Below the pieces are notes generated by a model, which made no database searches, had not been told where the DNA came from, and saw only the letters and a program-made list of their open reading frames with translations. This document shows positions 5,004-12,630 of a DNA stretch of 12,981 bases, piece by piece. This stretch comes from Gemmataceae bacterium (GTDB lineage Bacteria; Planctomycetota; Planctomycetia; Gemmatales; Gemmataceae), in assembly GCA_947490035.1 (NCBI GenBank), contig CANLGS010000036.1, positions 1 through 12,981 of the forward strand, read 5' to 3'. Within the stretch, counting starts at the first letter, position 1. Each line of letters opens with the position of its first letter. The translations under genes were made by a program, and so were the position numbers.

Positions 5004-7505
5004 CGGCTTCTTCGGCGGCTCTTCCTTCTTGGGCGCCGGTTGCGTTCCGCCGGCCGCGGCCTTCTCGCGTTCCTCGGCTTCGAGGCGGAGCTGTTCGAGT
5101 CGGGTCAGGCGCTTCGGTGGGGTCGTGGGCATCGGCGGCATCGGCGTGACCGGCGTCATCGGGTTCGGCGTCGGCGGCACCACCGCGACCTTCGGCGGCA
5201 GCGGCACGTCGATGCGCAACTGCGTGGTGCCCGTGCTGCCCGTGATGAGTTCGCCGCCGCGATCAATCACCACCTGCGCGAAGATGTTGTGCTGACCGAC
5301 CGGGCTGGTCTTGTCCGCGACGATCGGGAACGCGATCTCCTTCGTGTCCTTCGTCACCTCCACGACCTGCGTCGTGACCTTCGCGGGCAGGCCGTAGATC
5401 GTCACCTTCGCCTTGCCCTCGAACGGCGTCGCCACCACGACCTTGCAGAACAGTTGCGTCTGCGCGCCCTGCTCGACGGCCGGGCGTTCCATCGTGATCG
5501 TGACCAGCGGCGCGACCACTTCGAGCGTGAACAGTTGACTGCTCGTCCACACCGGGCCTTTGCCGGCGTCGCCCACGGCGGTGACGGCCGTCTTCCACTT
5601 GCGCGCCGCGGCACCGGCCGCCGCGTTCATCGGCAGCACGCACTCGGTCGCGCCTTCGGGGATGACCGCGGAACTCTGGATGCTCAACCCCGGCGGGGTC
5701 CACAGCGGCGACACCGTGATGGCACCCTTGAAGCCCTCCGCCCGCTTCGCGACGATCCGCAGGTTGTACGCGCCGTTCTGCACGAGCGGCACCTTCGGTT
5801 CGATCACTTCGATCGAGTACGGCGCCGCATCGCCCACCGCGATGGCGGTGCGGTCGATGGCGTGCCGCGTGTACACGGTCTGCCCCGGTTGCCCGACGAC
5901 GAACGCAGCGTCGAACGCGGTGCGGTATGGCACCTTTACGGCGGGGTCGGCGTGGGTCGCGGTGATCGCGGTGAGGTGCCCCGCGGTCGGCGCGTCCGCC
6001 TTCGCGTCGAAGACGACTGGGATGACATTCAACCCGGCTTCCATCTGCTCCGCGGTGAGCGTCACGCCGGGGGGCAACTTCTCGATGCCGACGTTCAGCG
6101 GTCCGCCGACTTCGGCGCGGTTCGCGATCAGGAGCGACGCGTACCGCCCGCCTTTCGGCACCGTGATCGTTTGTCGGTCCTGGTTAGCTGGGTTGTTGCC
6201 GTCTACCTTCGGAATTGTCGTCGTGATCGAGGCCGCGACGAGCGTGAGTTCGACGCGGTAGAAGTAGTCCGCGCCGCCCTTCTTCAAGTGGTCGTGGACC
6301 CAGAGCGTGTAGTCGCCGTCGGCGGGGACCGTGAACCGGAAGTAGCTATCCGGGCCGCCGCTGTCGTCGTTGCCGGTGGTCGCGGCCCCGGCCGCGTTGC
6401 CGAGGTACAGCACCGGGTCCAGCGGCGAACCGAGCGCGCGGGCGTAACACCTCGCATCAAAGACTTGACCCTTCTTCGCGCTGAACTTGAAGTAGTCGGT
6501 TTCGTTGGCCGCGCCGATCACGCCATTAAAGGCGCCCGGCGCGTTTCCGGGGCTGGCGGTCGCCGGCGTGCCGTTGTTCGGCGTTTCGAGCGCGTTGGGC
6601 AGGTCCACCACGCGGAACTTGAATCCCGTTGCGCTGATGCCTTCGGCCGTCTGGCAGTGCAGCCGCCACTGACCGTTCCCGTTGTCGGCCGGGACTTTGA
6701 TCTTTTGCTTGATTGGGCCGGCCGGGTCGCCGAGGAAAGTGACTTCCAACTCCTCGCCCGGCTTGCCGCCGGCGGGAACCACCGCGGTCGGGCGCGGGAA
6801 GTTGCCGATGTGGAGCCGGTACTGGCACGCGCCGTTGCCGCCGTAGGCGCTCTCGCGAATCTGAACGATGTACTTGCCGTCGGCCGGGACGACGATGGAA
6901 CAGCCGCCGTCCTGCCCGGTCAGCGGGGAGTCGTCGCCGGTCGCGAGTTCAAACCGCTTGGCGTCGAGGATCGCGACGTAGGGGTCGAAGAACGTGACGC
7001 CGAGCCGCATCGCTTCGACTTCGACCGACAGGCGCTGGCCCTTCTTGCATTCGACGACGAAGTAGTCCTGGTCTTCGGCCGTCACGACGCCGTGAACGGT
7101 CACGTTCAGCGCAATCGGTTGCGGCTTGTCGAAGTCGCTGTTCGGCTCGACTTCCTCCACGACAGGAAGCGCGCCGACCCAGAAGGTACGCACTTCCGAG
7201 ATGCCGGTCGCGGTGCGAACGCGGAAGGCGTGTTCGCCGAGGCGACAATCCGGCGCAATGGTCACGGTGACCTTCAGCGACACGTCGTTGACGACTTCGA
7301 GTTTCTTGACCGCGATACCGGGGTAGTAGACGAGGACTTCCTGCGCGTCGGCGAGTCGCGCCCCGGAGAACGTGAGGGTAGCGTCGGTGCCGCACTGCGC
7401 GCCTCGCGGTTGGATGCTTCCCAGGGACGGGGAAGCGGCAGAAACAGAGCCGCAGAGGGCGCAGAGGGCGCAGAGAGCGAACGCGAAGGGGGTCGAACGC
7501 CGCAT
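5001..7505 (-). CDS. large exported protein with two PPC domains and a Pro-rich charged tail
   Basis: This is an 834-residue protein. A signal peptide (MRRSTPFAFALCALCALCGS, cleavage near VSAAS) supports the start; GAGG lies upstream. An Ig/TIG-like beta domain (about 25-112) is followed by a first pre-peptidase C-terminal-like domain (about 115-233, with VEEVEPNSDFDKPQPI and VVPADGKYIVQIRE). A second one follows (about 300-421, with ALETPNNG, NETDYFKFSAKKGQ and FTVPADGDYTLWVHD). Beta-rich repeats of Ig-like character continue to about 768, then a Pro/Thr-rich linker (769-797) and a short charged helix with a Lys/Pro tail (798-834). PPC domains are non-catalytic beta-sandwiches, and no peptidase domain is visible. 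In planctomycetes such proteins commonly sit with DUF1501 and DUF1549/DUF1553 genes, as here, suggesting a shared cell-surface role. That role is inferred from context only. Confidence 0.9.
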   Translation of the reverse strand: MRRSTPFAFALCALCALCGSVSAASPSLGSIQPRGAQCGTDATLTFSGARLADAQEVLVYYPGIAVKKLEVVNDVSLKVTVTIAPDCRLGEHAFRVRTATGISEVRTFWVGALPVVEEVEPNSDFDKPQPIALNVTVHGVVTAEDQDYFVVECKKGQRLSVEVEAMRLGVTFFDPYVAILDAKRFELATGDDSPLTGQDGGCSIVVPADGKYIVQIRESAYGGNGACQYRLHIGNFPRPTAVVPAGGKPGEELEVTFLGDPAGPIKQKIKVPADNGNGQWRLHCQTAEGISATGFKFRVVDLPNALETPNNGTPATASPGNAPGAFNGVIGAANETDYFKFSAKKGQVFDARCYARALGSPLDPVLYLGNAAGAATTGNDDSGGPDSYFRFTVPADGDYTLWVHDHLKKGGADYFYRVELTLVAASITTTIPKVDGNNPANQDRQTITVPKGGRYASLLIANRAEVGGPLNVGIEKLPPGVTLTAEQMEAGLNVIPVVFDAKADAPTAGHLTAITATHADPAVKVPYRTAFDAAFVVGQPGQTVYTRHAIDRTAIAVGDAAPYSIEVIEPKVPLVQNGAYNLRIVAKRAEGFKGAITVSPLWTPPGLSIQSSAVIPEGATECVLPMNAAAGAAARKWKTAVTAVGDAGKGPVWTSSQLFTLEVVAPLVTITMERPAVEQGAQTQLFCKVVVATPFEGKAKVTIYGLPAKVTTQVVEVTKDTKEIAFPIVADKTSPVGQHNIFAQVVIDRGGELITGSTGTTQLRIDVPLPPKVAVVPPTPNPMTPVTPMPPMPTTPPKRLTRLEQLRLEAEEREKAAAGGTQPAPKKEEPPKKP
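7449..7475. repeat. 9-nt tandem repeat encoding the signal-peptide core
   Basis: Three units of about GGCGCAGAG occur in tandem (7449-7457, 7458-7466, 7467-7475; only the first differs, at one base). On the minus strand they are in frame and encode the repeated Leu-Cys-Ala of the PPC protein's signal peptide. Confidence 0.85.
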
Positions 7506-7545
7506 CGGTGTGAGCCTCGGAGTCGCGGGCGGTATTTTGGTTTTG

Positions 7546-7568
7546 CCCTCTCCCGCAAGGGGAGAGGG
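7546..7568. repeat. intergenic hairpin, REP/SPAM-like
   Basis: CCCTCTCCC (7546-7554) pairs perfectly with GGGAGAGGG (7560-7568) around a 5-nt GCAAG loop. It lies in the 78-nt gap between DUF1501 and the PPC gene. No U-run follows on the minus strand, so it is a weak terminator candidate. It could tune relative expression or stability of the two messages. Confidence 0.7.
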
Positions 7569-7583
7569 AGAAGAAAAGACAAA

Positions 7584-8891
7584 CTACGACAGCAGTTCCT
7601 TGCGCGTTTTGCCTTCGCGGACGATGTCGATGGGCCGGTCGCCGGGCGACATCAGCTTCTTGTCCGCGTCGATGCCGAGGCAGTCGTAGACCGTGTGCGC
7701 CAGGTCTTCCACCGTCAGGCCGTCCTCGTCCGGCTCGCTCGCGGTCGCGTCGGACTTGCCGTAGATGAAGCCCTTCTTGATGCCGCCGCCGGCCAGCACG
7801 ACCGAAAACACCTTCGGCCAGTGGTCGCGGCCGGCGGTCGCGTTGATCTTCGGCGTGCGGCCGAACTCGCTCGACACCATGATGAGCGTGCTGTCGAGCA
7901 TCCCGCGCTGCTTCAGGTCGGTGACGAGTGTCGCGAACGCCTGGTCGAACTGCGGGAGTTGGTTCTTCGTGCCCGGCGCGATGTTGCCGTGCAAGTCCCA
8001 CCCGCCGTAGGTCATGGTGACGAACCGCACGCCGCCCTCGACCAGGCGGCGCGCCATCAGCATCCGCTGACCGGCGGTGTTGCGGCCGTACTCGTCGCGA
8101 ACCTTCGCGTCTTCCTTGTTGATGTCGAACGCTTCGCGCGCCTTCTCGCTGCTGATGAGGCCGTAGGCGCGCTGGTAGAACGTGTCCATCGCGTCGAGGT
8201 TGTCGGACTTCTCCTTACCGGCGAAGTGACCGTTCACCGCGTCGAGCATGGTGCGGCGGCTGGCGAACCGCTCCGGGGTGACGCTGCCGGGCAGCGCGAG
8301 GTCTTGCACCTTGAAGCCGCCGTTGGCCGGGTCGCTGCCGAGGCTGAACGGCGCGAAGGACGACGAGAGGTAACCGCTGCCCGCGTCCTGGGCCGGCATG
8401 GTCGGCACCGCGACGTAAGGCGGCAGGTTGTTCCGCACGCCGAGTTCGTGGCTGACGACGCTGCCGATGCTGGGGAACTTCAGCGCCGGCGAGGGCCGGT
8501 AGCCGGTGAACATGTTGTGCGTGCCGCGCTCGTGGGCGGCTTCGCCGTGGGTCATCGCGCGACAGACGGTGATCTCGTTCGCGATGGCGGCGGTCTTCAC
8601 GAGGCATTCGTTGAAGACTTCGCCTTCGATCTTGGTCTTCACGGTGCCCATTTGACCCCGGTACTCGACCGGCGCGAACGGCTTCGGATCCCAGCTTTCT
8701 TGGTGGGCCTGTCCGCCCGGCAGGAAGATGTGGATGCACGCTTCGGCCTTCGGCTTCTTCTTGCCGGCCGGTTCCGCGGCTTGCAGGCGCATGTACTGAT
8801 CGAGCGTGAGGCCGAGGGCACCGATGGCCCCGACGTGCAGGAAGTTCCGGCGGTTCAGCGGCGAGCCAATGCAACGAGACAACAGATTCAT
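7584..8891 (-). CDS. DUF1501 family exported protein
   Basis: This is a 435-residue protein. The start at 8891 is supported by AGGAGT at 8904-8899, 7 nt upstream, and by a Tat-like N-terminus (NRRNFLHVGAIGALGLTLDQ, residues 13-32), the usual DUF1501 opening. Family hallmarks follow: LPGGQAHQESWDPK (57-70), MTHGEAAHERGTHNMFTGY (113-131), the 'GG.RFVT...GGWDLHGN' region, SSEFGRTP (340-347) and GRDHW (354-358). DUF1501 proteins belong to the alkaline-phosphatase/sulfatase-like superfamily; the conserved His/Asp/Glu residues suggest a metal site, but no substrate is established. The gene is first in the minus-strand cluster, with a good promoter and a 5' leader of about 105 nt. The open frame continues upstream to an ATG at 9224, but that region is repeat-derived. 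Confidence 0.93.
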   Translation of the reverse strand: MNLLSRCIGSPLNRRNFLHVGAIGALGLTLDQYMRLQAAEPAGKKKPKAEACIHIFLPGGQAHQESWDPKPFAPVEYRGQMGTVKTKIEGEVFNECLVKTAAIANEITVCRAMTHGEAAHERGTHNMFTGYRPSPALKFPSIGSVVSHELGVRNNLPPYVAVPTMPAQDAGSGYLSSSFAPFSLGSDPANGGFKVQDLALPGSVTPERFASRRTMLDAVNGHFAGKEKSDNLDAMDTFYQRAYGLISSEKAREAFDINKEDAKVRDEYGRNTAGQRMLMARRLVEGGVRFVTMTYGGWDLHGNIAPGTKNQLPQFDQAFATLVTDLKQRGMLDSTLIMVSSEFGRTPKINATAGRDHWPKVFSVVLAGGGIKKGFIYGKSDATASEPDEDGLTVEDLAHTVYDCLGIDADKKLMSPGDRPIDIVREGKTRKELLS

Positions 8892-8978
8892 CGGCAGGAC
8901 TCCTGTCGGGCAAAGGGCGTGAGTTATTGGGGCAGGGGTCAGTGTGCAGGTCGGGCGGGCGGCAGCGGGGAGGGCAGC

Positions 8979-8997
8979 GCGAGAACGACATTCTCGC
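8979..8997 (-). promoter_or_regulatory. hairpin at the 5' end of the DUF1501 transcript
   Basis: GCGAGAA and TTCTCGC form a perfect 7-bp stem with a 5-nt loop. The stem begins about where transcription from the 9004-9032 promoter would start, so the mRNA would open with a stem-loop. It may stabilise the message; regulation is speculative. Confidence 0.5.
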
Positions 8998-9003
8998 AGG
9001 TAG

Positions 9004-9032
9004 AAGATAGTCTGGCGCGAAGCGGGAGTCAA
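9004..9032 (-). promoter_or_regulatory. sigma-70-like promoter for the DUF1501 cluster
   Basis: On the minus strand, TTGACT (9032-9027), a 17-nt spacer and TATCTT (9009-9004) give a near-consensus housekeeping promoter. Expected initiation near 8997 gives a leader of roughly 105 nt before the DUF1501 ATG. Confidence 0.65.
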
Positions 9033-9076
9033 TTCAATCTCGGGGAAGCCGCTCGCGGCTTCGCAAGCGCCTACCC

Positions 9077-9255
9077 ATCCCTCTTCACGCTCAAAAGAGG
9101 TCATAAGTGCTGATCCTATAGCGATTTCGAGTGAGGAGGCATTCACGGCGGTTGGACTTCCGGTAAAGTCAATCCTGTGAGCGACAGTCCAGCCCTCGGA
9201 AATCAGGGGATTTTGCCCCTCCAATAGTGTTCATCCGTGATGCGTGAAGAGGGAT
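9077..9255. mobile_element. MITE-like element: 14-bp TIRs flanked by 14-bp direct repeats
   Basis: The 179-bp segment starts ATCCCTCTTCACGC (9077-9090) and ends with its perfect reverse complement (9242-9255). Immediately outside are identical 14-bp copies of GCAAGCGCCTACCC (9063-9076 and 9256-9269), as expected for a target-site duplication. Removing the element and one copy restores a continuous repeat-like sequence leading into the hairpins at 9272. The interior has no transposase gene but contains a small hairpin (AGGGG/CCCCT, 9205-9220). It lies upstream of the DUF1501 promoter. A 14-bp duplication is long for most bacterial elements; a non-autonomous derivative of an insertion sequence is the best reading. 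Confidence 0.65.
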
Positions 9256-9271
9256 GCAAGCGCCTACCCTA

Positions 9272-9318
9272 CCCAGGGCGTTGCCCTGGGCTGAGAAATG
9301 TCACCCCTCACGGGGTGA
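9272..9318. repeat. double hairpin, REP-like, after the DUF4282-like gene
   Basis: CCCAGGGC-GTT-GCCCTGGG (9272-9290, 8-bp stem) and TCACCCC-TCAC-GGGGTGA (9301-9318, 7-bp stem) lie in tandem, 10 nt apart. They are 22 nt downstream of the DUF4282-like stop on the minus strand, so they may act as a 3' stabiliser or weak terminator. I recall similar double hairpins as dispersed intergenic repeats in planctomycetes, but copy number cannot be tested here. Confidence 0.65.
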
Positions 9319-9339
9319 AGAGAACCCCACCGGCGGAGT

Positions 9340-9894
9340 TCACGTGCGGTACCGCTGGCGGTCGTTCGCGGTCTTCAACTCGTCGTGAATCTTGAACAGG
9401 ATGATGTCCAGTTCGCACAGAATGCGGATCACGAGCGGTCCGACGATCATGGTGAGGACGCCGCTCGCGAATGTGAGAGCCGAAAAGGTGTTCGCGGCGT
9501 CCTTGGCTTTCTGCTTCTCGGCGTTACCTGGCGCGCGGTCGTCGCGCGCGTCCGCGCGGACCGCGGCCTGCACGCCGAAACTTGCGGTAATCTGGAGAAG
9601 ACCCGAACCGACGCACAGCACGACGCCGATCCAGAACACGATTTGGATGATGATCGGCGTAATCATCAGCCGGAACGTGAGGAAATCGCCCACTGGACTG
9701 CTGGACGGGCGGCGGCGACGCGGGGCCGGGTCGGGGTCGGTGGCGAAATCCTCTTCCGGTTCCGGTGGGGGAGGAGGCGGGGGCGCAGAGGTCGCCACCA
9801 CACGCCGGCAGTGCGGGCAAGTGTAAGACGAACCGGTCCACGGGTCGGGAAGTGACACGGAGTTGGAACAGTGGGGGCACGGGACAACAGGCAT
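9340..9894 (-). CDS. zinc-ribbon membrane protein, DUF4282-like
   Basis: This is a 184-residue protein. The N-terminus has two CPHC knuckles (Cys6/Cys9 and Cys26/Cys29), a zinc-ribbon signature. A Pro-rich, acidic linker (about 38-66) follows, then two hydrophobic segments (about 78-102 and 139-159) separated by a charged loop (RADARDDRAPGNAEKQKAKD). The final segment (VIRILCELDIILFKIHDEL) matches the end of DUF4282 proteins, whose function is unknown. It is probably an inner-membrane protein with the ribbon in the cytoplasm. GGAG at 9905-9902, 7 nt before the ATG, supports the start. It is transcribed divergently from the gene at 10112 and separated from the DUF1501 cluster by repeats, so it looks independent of both. 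Confidence 0.82.
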   Translation of the reverse strand: MPVVPCPHCSNSVSLPDPWTGSSYTCPHCRRVVATSAPPPPPPPEPEEDFATDPDPAPRRRRPSSSPVGDFLTFRLMITPIIIQIVFWIGVVLCVGSGLLQITASFGVQAAVRADARDDRAPGNAEKQKAKDAANTFSALTFASGVLTMIVGPLVIRILCELDIILFKIHDELKTANDRQRYRT

Positions 9895-10036
9895 TCAGTT
9901 ACTCCAGAAATGTTCGCGACCGTTTACGCGGGTGTGACAGCGAGCATTTGACCACGCCGGCGCGGATACGGCAATGCAAGTGACATCGTTTGTTCCGGCC
10001 GCGCGGAAGGAGTTCGACAGCCGAATTGCTGACTTC

Positions 10037-10065
10037 TTGCACCCGTGCCGCGAATCCCTTACCCT
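10037..10065 (+). promoter_or_regulatory. candidate promoter for the PSCyt1/DUF1549/DUF1553 gene
   Basis: TTGCAC (10037-10042), a 17-nt spacer and TACCCT (10060-10065) fit a degraded sigma-70 pattern in the 217-nt divergent gap. Initiation near 10072 would leave a leader of about 40 nt. The -10 is poor, so this is tentative. Confidence 0.33.
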
Positions 10066-10111
10066 GATTCCATCCCGCCTGCCGTCGCTCGCATCCGCCG
10101 GAACCCTCCCC

Positions 10112-12538
10112 ATGCGGCTCCTCGCTCTCGCCTTCGTCGCGCTCCTGCCCGCGGCCGCCCGCGCCGCGGACCCGGTCGATTACCGCAAGGACGTGAAGCC
10201 GGTCCTCCAGGAGCGGTGCTACGCCTGCCACGGGGCGCTCGCGCAGAAGGCGAAACTCCGCGTCGATAGCGGGGCGAACCTTCTGAAGGGCGCGGTGATC
10301 GTGCCCGGCAAGCCCGATAACAGCGAACTCATCCTCCGCGTGTCCGCTGAAAACGAAGCGCAGCGGATGCCGCCCGAAGGGCACGCGCTCAAGCCGGAAC
10401 AGGTCGCGAAACTGCGAGCCTGGGTCGAACAGGGCGGGAAGGTGCCCGCCGACGACGCGCCCGAACCAGACCCGCGCGACCACTGGTCGTTTCGGGCGCC
10501 GGCAAAAGACGCTCGCCTGCGGCTCGCGGCTAACGAGAACCCCATCGACCACTTCGTTCAGGCGAAGTGGAAGGAGAAGGGGCTTACTCCTGTGAGCGCG
10601 GCCGACAATCGCGTGCTGCTCCGCCGCGTCTACCTCGACCTCATCGGGTTGCCGCCCACCGCGGAGCAGACCGAAGCGTTCGCGAAGGACGCCGCGCCCG
10701 ACGCTTACGAGAAGGTCGTGGATGCGTTGCTCGCGTCACCGCAATACGGCGAGCGCTGGGGCCGGCACTTCCTCGACATCTGGCGCTACTCCGACTGGTG
10801 GGGTTTGGGCGCCGAACTCCGCAACAGCCAGCGGCACATCTGGCACTGGCGCGACTGGACCGTCGAGAGCTTCAACGCCGATCTCGGCTACGACGAGATG
10901 ATCCGGCAGATGCTCGCGGCGGATGAACTCTACCCCACCGACGCGAAGAAGTTCCGCGCCACCGGCTACCTCGCGCGGTCGTACTTCCTGTTCAACCGCA
11001 CGTCGTGGCTTGATGAAGTCGTCGAGCATTCGGGCAAAGGCTTCCTCGGCCTCACGTTCAACTGCTGCAAGTGCCACGACCACAAGTATGACCCGATCAA
11101 GCAAACCGACTACTACCAGTTCCGCGCGATCTTCGAGCCGTATCAGGTGCGCACCGACCTCGTCGCGGGCGAACTGGACGTGACCAAAGCCGGCATCCCG
11201 CGAGCCTTCGACTGCAACCTCGACGCGAAGACGCCGTTCCACGTTCGCGGCGACGAGCGCAACGCCGACAAGGACCGCACCGTGCTGCCGGGGCTGCCGA
11301 AGTTCCTCGCGGCCGACGGCTTGACGATCACGCCGGTGAAGCTCCCACTGGAAGCGTACCAGCCGCTCCTGCGCGGCGAGATCGCGCTGACGTACCGCCA
11401 GGCGATTGAGGCGAAGCTGTTCGCCGCGCAGGAGACCTTCGAGAAGGCCGAGACCACGCACGCGGCGCGCGGCGCGATCACGCGGTTCACCCTGCTCGCC
11501 CCACACCACAGGGCGGTCGCGGCAGCATCGGCCGAAATCACAGCCCTCGAAGCCGCTTACGCGGACCCGGCGAAGGCCCCGCTTACCCTCCGCGGCTCGG
11601 TGAAGTCGGCCGAGTCGAACGTGGAGAGCGCGCAGTCGAAGGCACGCCCGTTCCCGGAGATGAGTACCGGCCGCCGCACCGCGCTGGCGAACTGGATTGC
11701 CGACCCGAAGAACCCGCTGACGGCCCGCGTCGCGGTGAACCATCTGTGGCTGCGTCACTTCGGCAAGCCGCTCGTCGCGAACGTGTTCGAGTTCGGCCGC
11801 AAGGGTTCGCCGCCGAGTCACCCGGAGCTGTTGGACTGGTTGGCGGTCGAGCTGGTGAACCCCGACCGTAAGGGAGGGGGTGATGTGAAACCGTGGAGTT
11901 TCAAACACCTGCACAAGCTGATGGTGACGAGCAACACGTACCGCCTTTCTTCCTCCAGCGCGAACGCCGAGGCGAGCGCGAAGATCGACCCAGAGAACAA
12001 GTACCTGTGGCGGATGAACCCGACGCGCCTGGACGCCAACGCGATCCGCGACAGCCTGCTCCACCTCGCGGGCGAACTCGACACCACGACAAGCGGCCCG
12101 CCGGTGCTGGCGGCGCAACAAGAGGCGTCGCGCCGGCGGTCGATGTACTTCTTCCACTCACATAACGACCACAACAAGTTGCTCGACATCTTCGACAACG
12201 CGAACGTGCTGGAGTGCTACCGGCGCAGCGAGAGCATCGTGCCGCAGCAGGCGCTCGCGTTGTGGAACAGCAAACTCGCGCAAACGAGTGGCGCGAAGAT
12301 CAACGACAAGTTGCACGCGAAGTTGGGCGCCGTGGACGACCAAAAGTTCGTGACCGCCGCGTTCGAGACGGTACTCGGCACCTCGCCCACGAAGGACGAA
12401 CTCGCAACGTGTGTTGAGGCGCTCGCGGAGTTGCGCACCGCGCTGAAGGACGTGAAGGAACCGGATCGGACGAAGCGCGCGAGGTTGCAGGTGGTGCAGG
12501 CGCTCATCAACCACAACGACTTCGTCACCGTCAGATAA
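10112..12538 (+). CDS. PSCyt1 / DUF1549 / DUF1553 exported cytochrome-like protein
   Basis: This is an 808-residue protein. The ATG at 10112 starts a typical signal peptide (MRLLALAFVALLPAAARA, cleavage before AD); the frame extends upstream to 9974 but without signal-peptide logic. PSCyt1 (about 22-112) carries CYACH (36-40) and RMPP (85-88), consistent with a c-type heme with a Met axial ligand. DUF1549/PSCyt2 (about 144-345) includes the typical VYLDLIGLPPT and SPQYGERWGRHFLDIWRYSD and ends with CCKCHDHKYDPI (CxxCH 318-322). A variable middle is followed by DUF1553/PSD1 (about 555-805), with RTALANWIADPKNPLTARVA, NPTRLDANAIRDSLL and a C-terminal NHNDFV. These proteins are thought to be exported, and their reaction is unknown. 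Unlike the paralog at 1417-3834 it has no BIG2 domains. The usual DUF1501 partner does not follow; a GxxExxY gene does. Confidence 0.93.
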   Translation: MRLLALAFVALLPAAARAADPVDYRKDVKPVLQERCYACHGALAQKAKLRVDSGANLLKGAVIVPGKPDNSELILRVSAENEAQRMPPEGHALKPEQVAKLRAWVEQGGKVPADDAPEPDPRDHWSFRAPAKDARLRLAANENPIDHFVQAKWKEKGLTPVSAADNRVLLRRVYLDLIGLPPTAEQTEAFAKDAAPDAYEKVVDALLASPQYGERWGRHFLDIWRYSDWWGLGAELRNSQRHIWHWRDWTVESFNADLGYDEMIRQMLAADELYPTDAKKFRATGYLARSYFLFNRTSWLDEVVEHSGKGFLGLTFNCCKCHDHKYDPIKQTDYYQFRAIFEPYQVRTDLVAGELDVTKAGIPRAFDCNLDAKTPFHVRGDERNADKDRTVLPGLPKFLAADGLTITPVKLPLEAYQPLLRGEIALTYRQAIEAKLFAAQETFEKAETTHAARGAITRFTLLAPHHRAVAAASAEITALEAAYADPAKAPLTLRGSVKSAESNVESAQSKARPFPEMSTGRRTALANWIADPKNPLTARVAVNHLWLRHFGKPLVANVFEFGRKGSPPSHPELLDWLAVELVNPDRKGGGDVKPWSFKHLHKLMVTSNTYRLSSSSANAEASAKIDPENKYLWRMNPTRLDANAIRDSLLHLAGELDTTTSGPPVLAAQQEASRRRSMYFFHSHNDHNKLLDIFDNANVLECYRRSESIVPQQALALWNSKLAQTSGAKINDKLHAKLGAVDDQKFVTAAFETVLGTSPTKDELATCVEALAELRTALKDVKEPDRTKRARLQVVQALINHNDFVTVR

Positions 12539-12552
12539 GAGAAGGCAGATTA

Positions 12553-12583
12553 GCCACAAAAAAGCACAAAGGGCACAAAAGGG
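12553..12583. repeat. A-rich short periodic repeat in the intergenic gap
   Basis: Degenerate units of about 9-11 nt, GCCACAAAAAA, GCACAAAGG, GCACAAAAG, lie just after the DUF1553 stop. A purine-rich tract continues to the RBS of the next gene. The layout resembles the GGCGCAGAG repeats in the two signal-peptide regions with G-to-A changes. Confidence 0.55.
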
Positions 12584-12630
12584 AACCAAAAAAAAGAAGA
12601 GGACAGAGTTCAGAAAACAGGAGAATTGAG

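Larger units (their letters stand above)
8892..9339. other. repeat-rich intergenic region, no gene
   Basis: The stretch between the DUF1501 start and the DUF4282-like gene's stop holds no convincing gene. It contains, from left to right, the DUF1501 leader with a 5' hairpin, the promoter, an 18-nt near-palindrome at 9045-9062 (GAAGCCGC-TC-GCGGCTTC), a MITE-like element, and two hairpins next to the DUF4282-like stop. Confidence 0.8.

Noticed and set aside
7546..7568. Rho-independent terminator between DUF1501 and the PPC gene
   Set aside because: The stem is strong, but the sequence after it on the minus strand is A- and C-rich rather than a U-run; kept only as a repeat hairpin.
4878..9113. 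A 1411-codon open frame on the plus strand
   Set aside because: It lies antisense to the PPC and DUF1501 genes, has low-complexity Arg/Val/Asp/His-rich content and no domain likeness; it is a by-product of GC-rich third positions.
8892..9224. An N-terminal extension of the DUF1501 protein starting at 9224
   Set aside because: It would translate the promoter and the MITE-like element; the ATG at 8891 has a good RBS and a Tat-like signal directly after it.
9974..10111. An N-terminal extension of the PSCyt1 protein
   Set aside because: It would place 46 residues ahead of a normal signal peptide and cover the likely promoter.
10736..12157. A 473-codon open frame on the minus strand
   Set aside because: Antisense to the PSCyt1/DUF1549/DUF1553 gene, with the same shadow composition.
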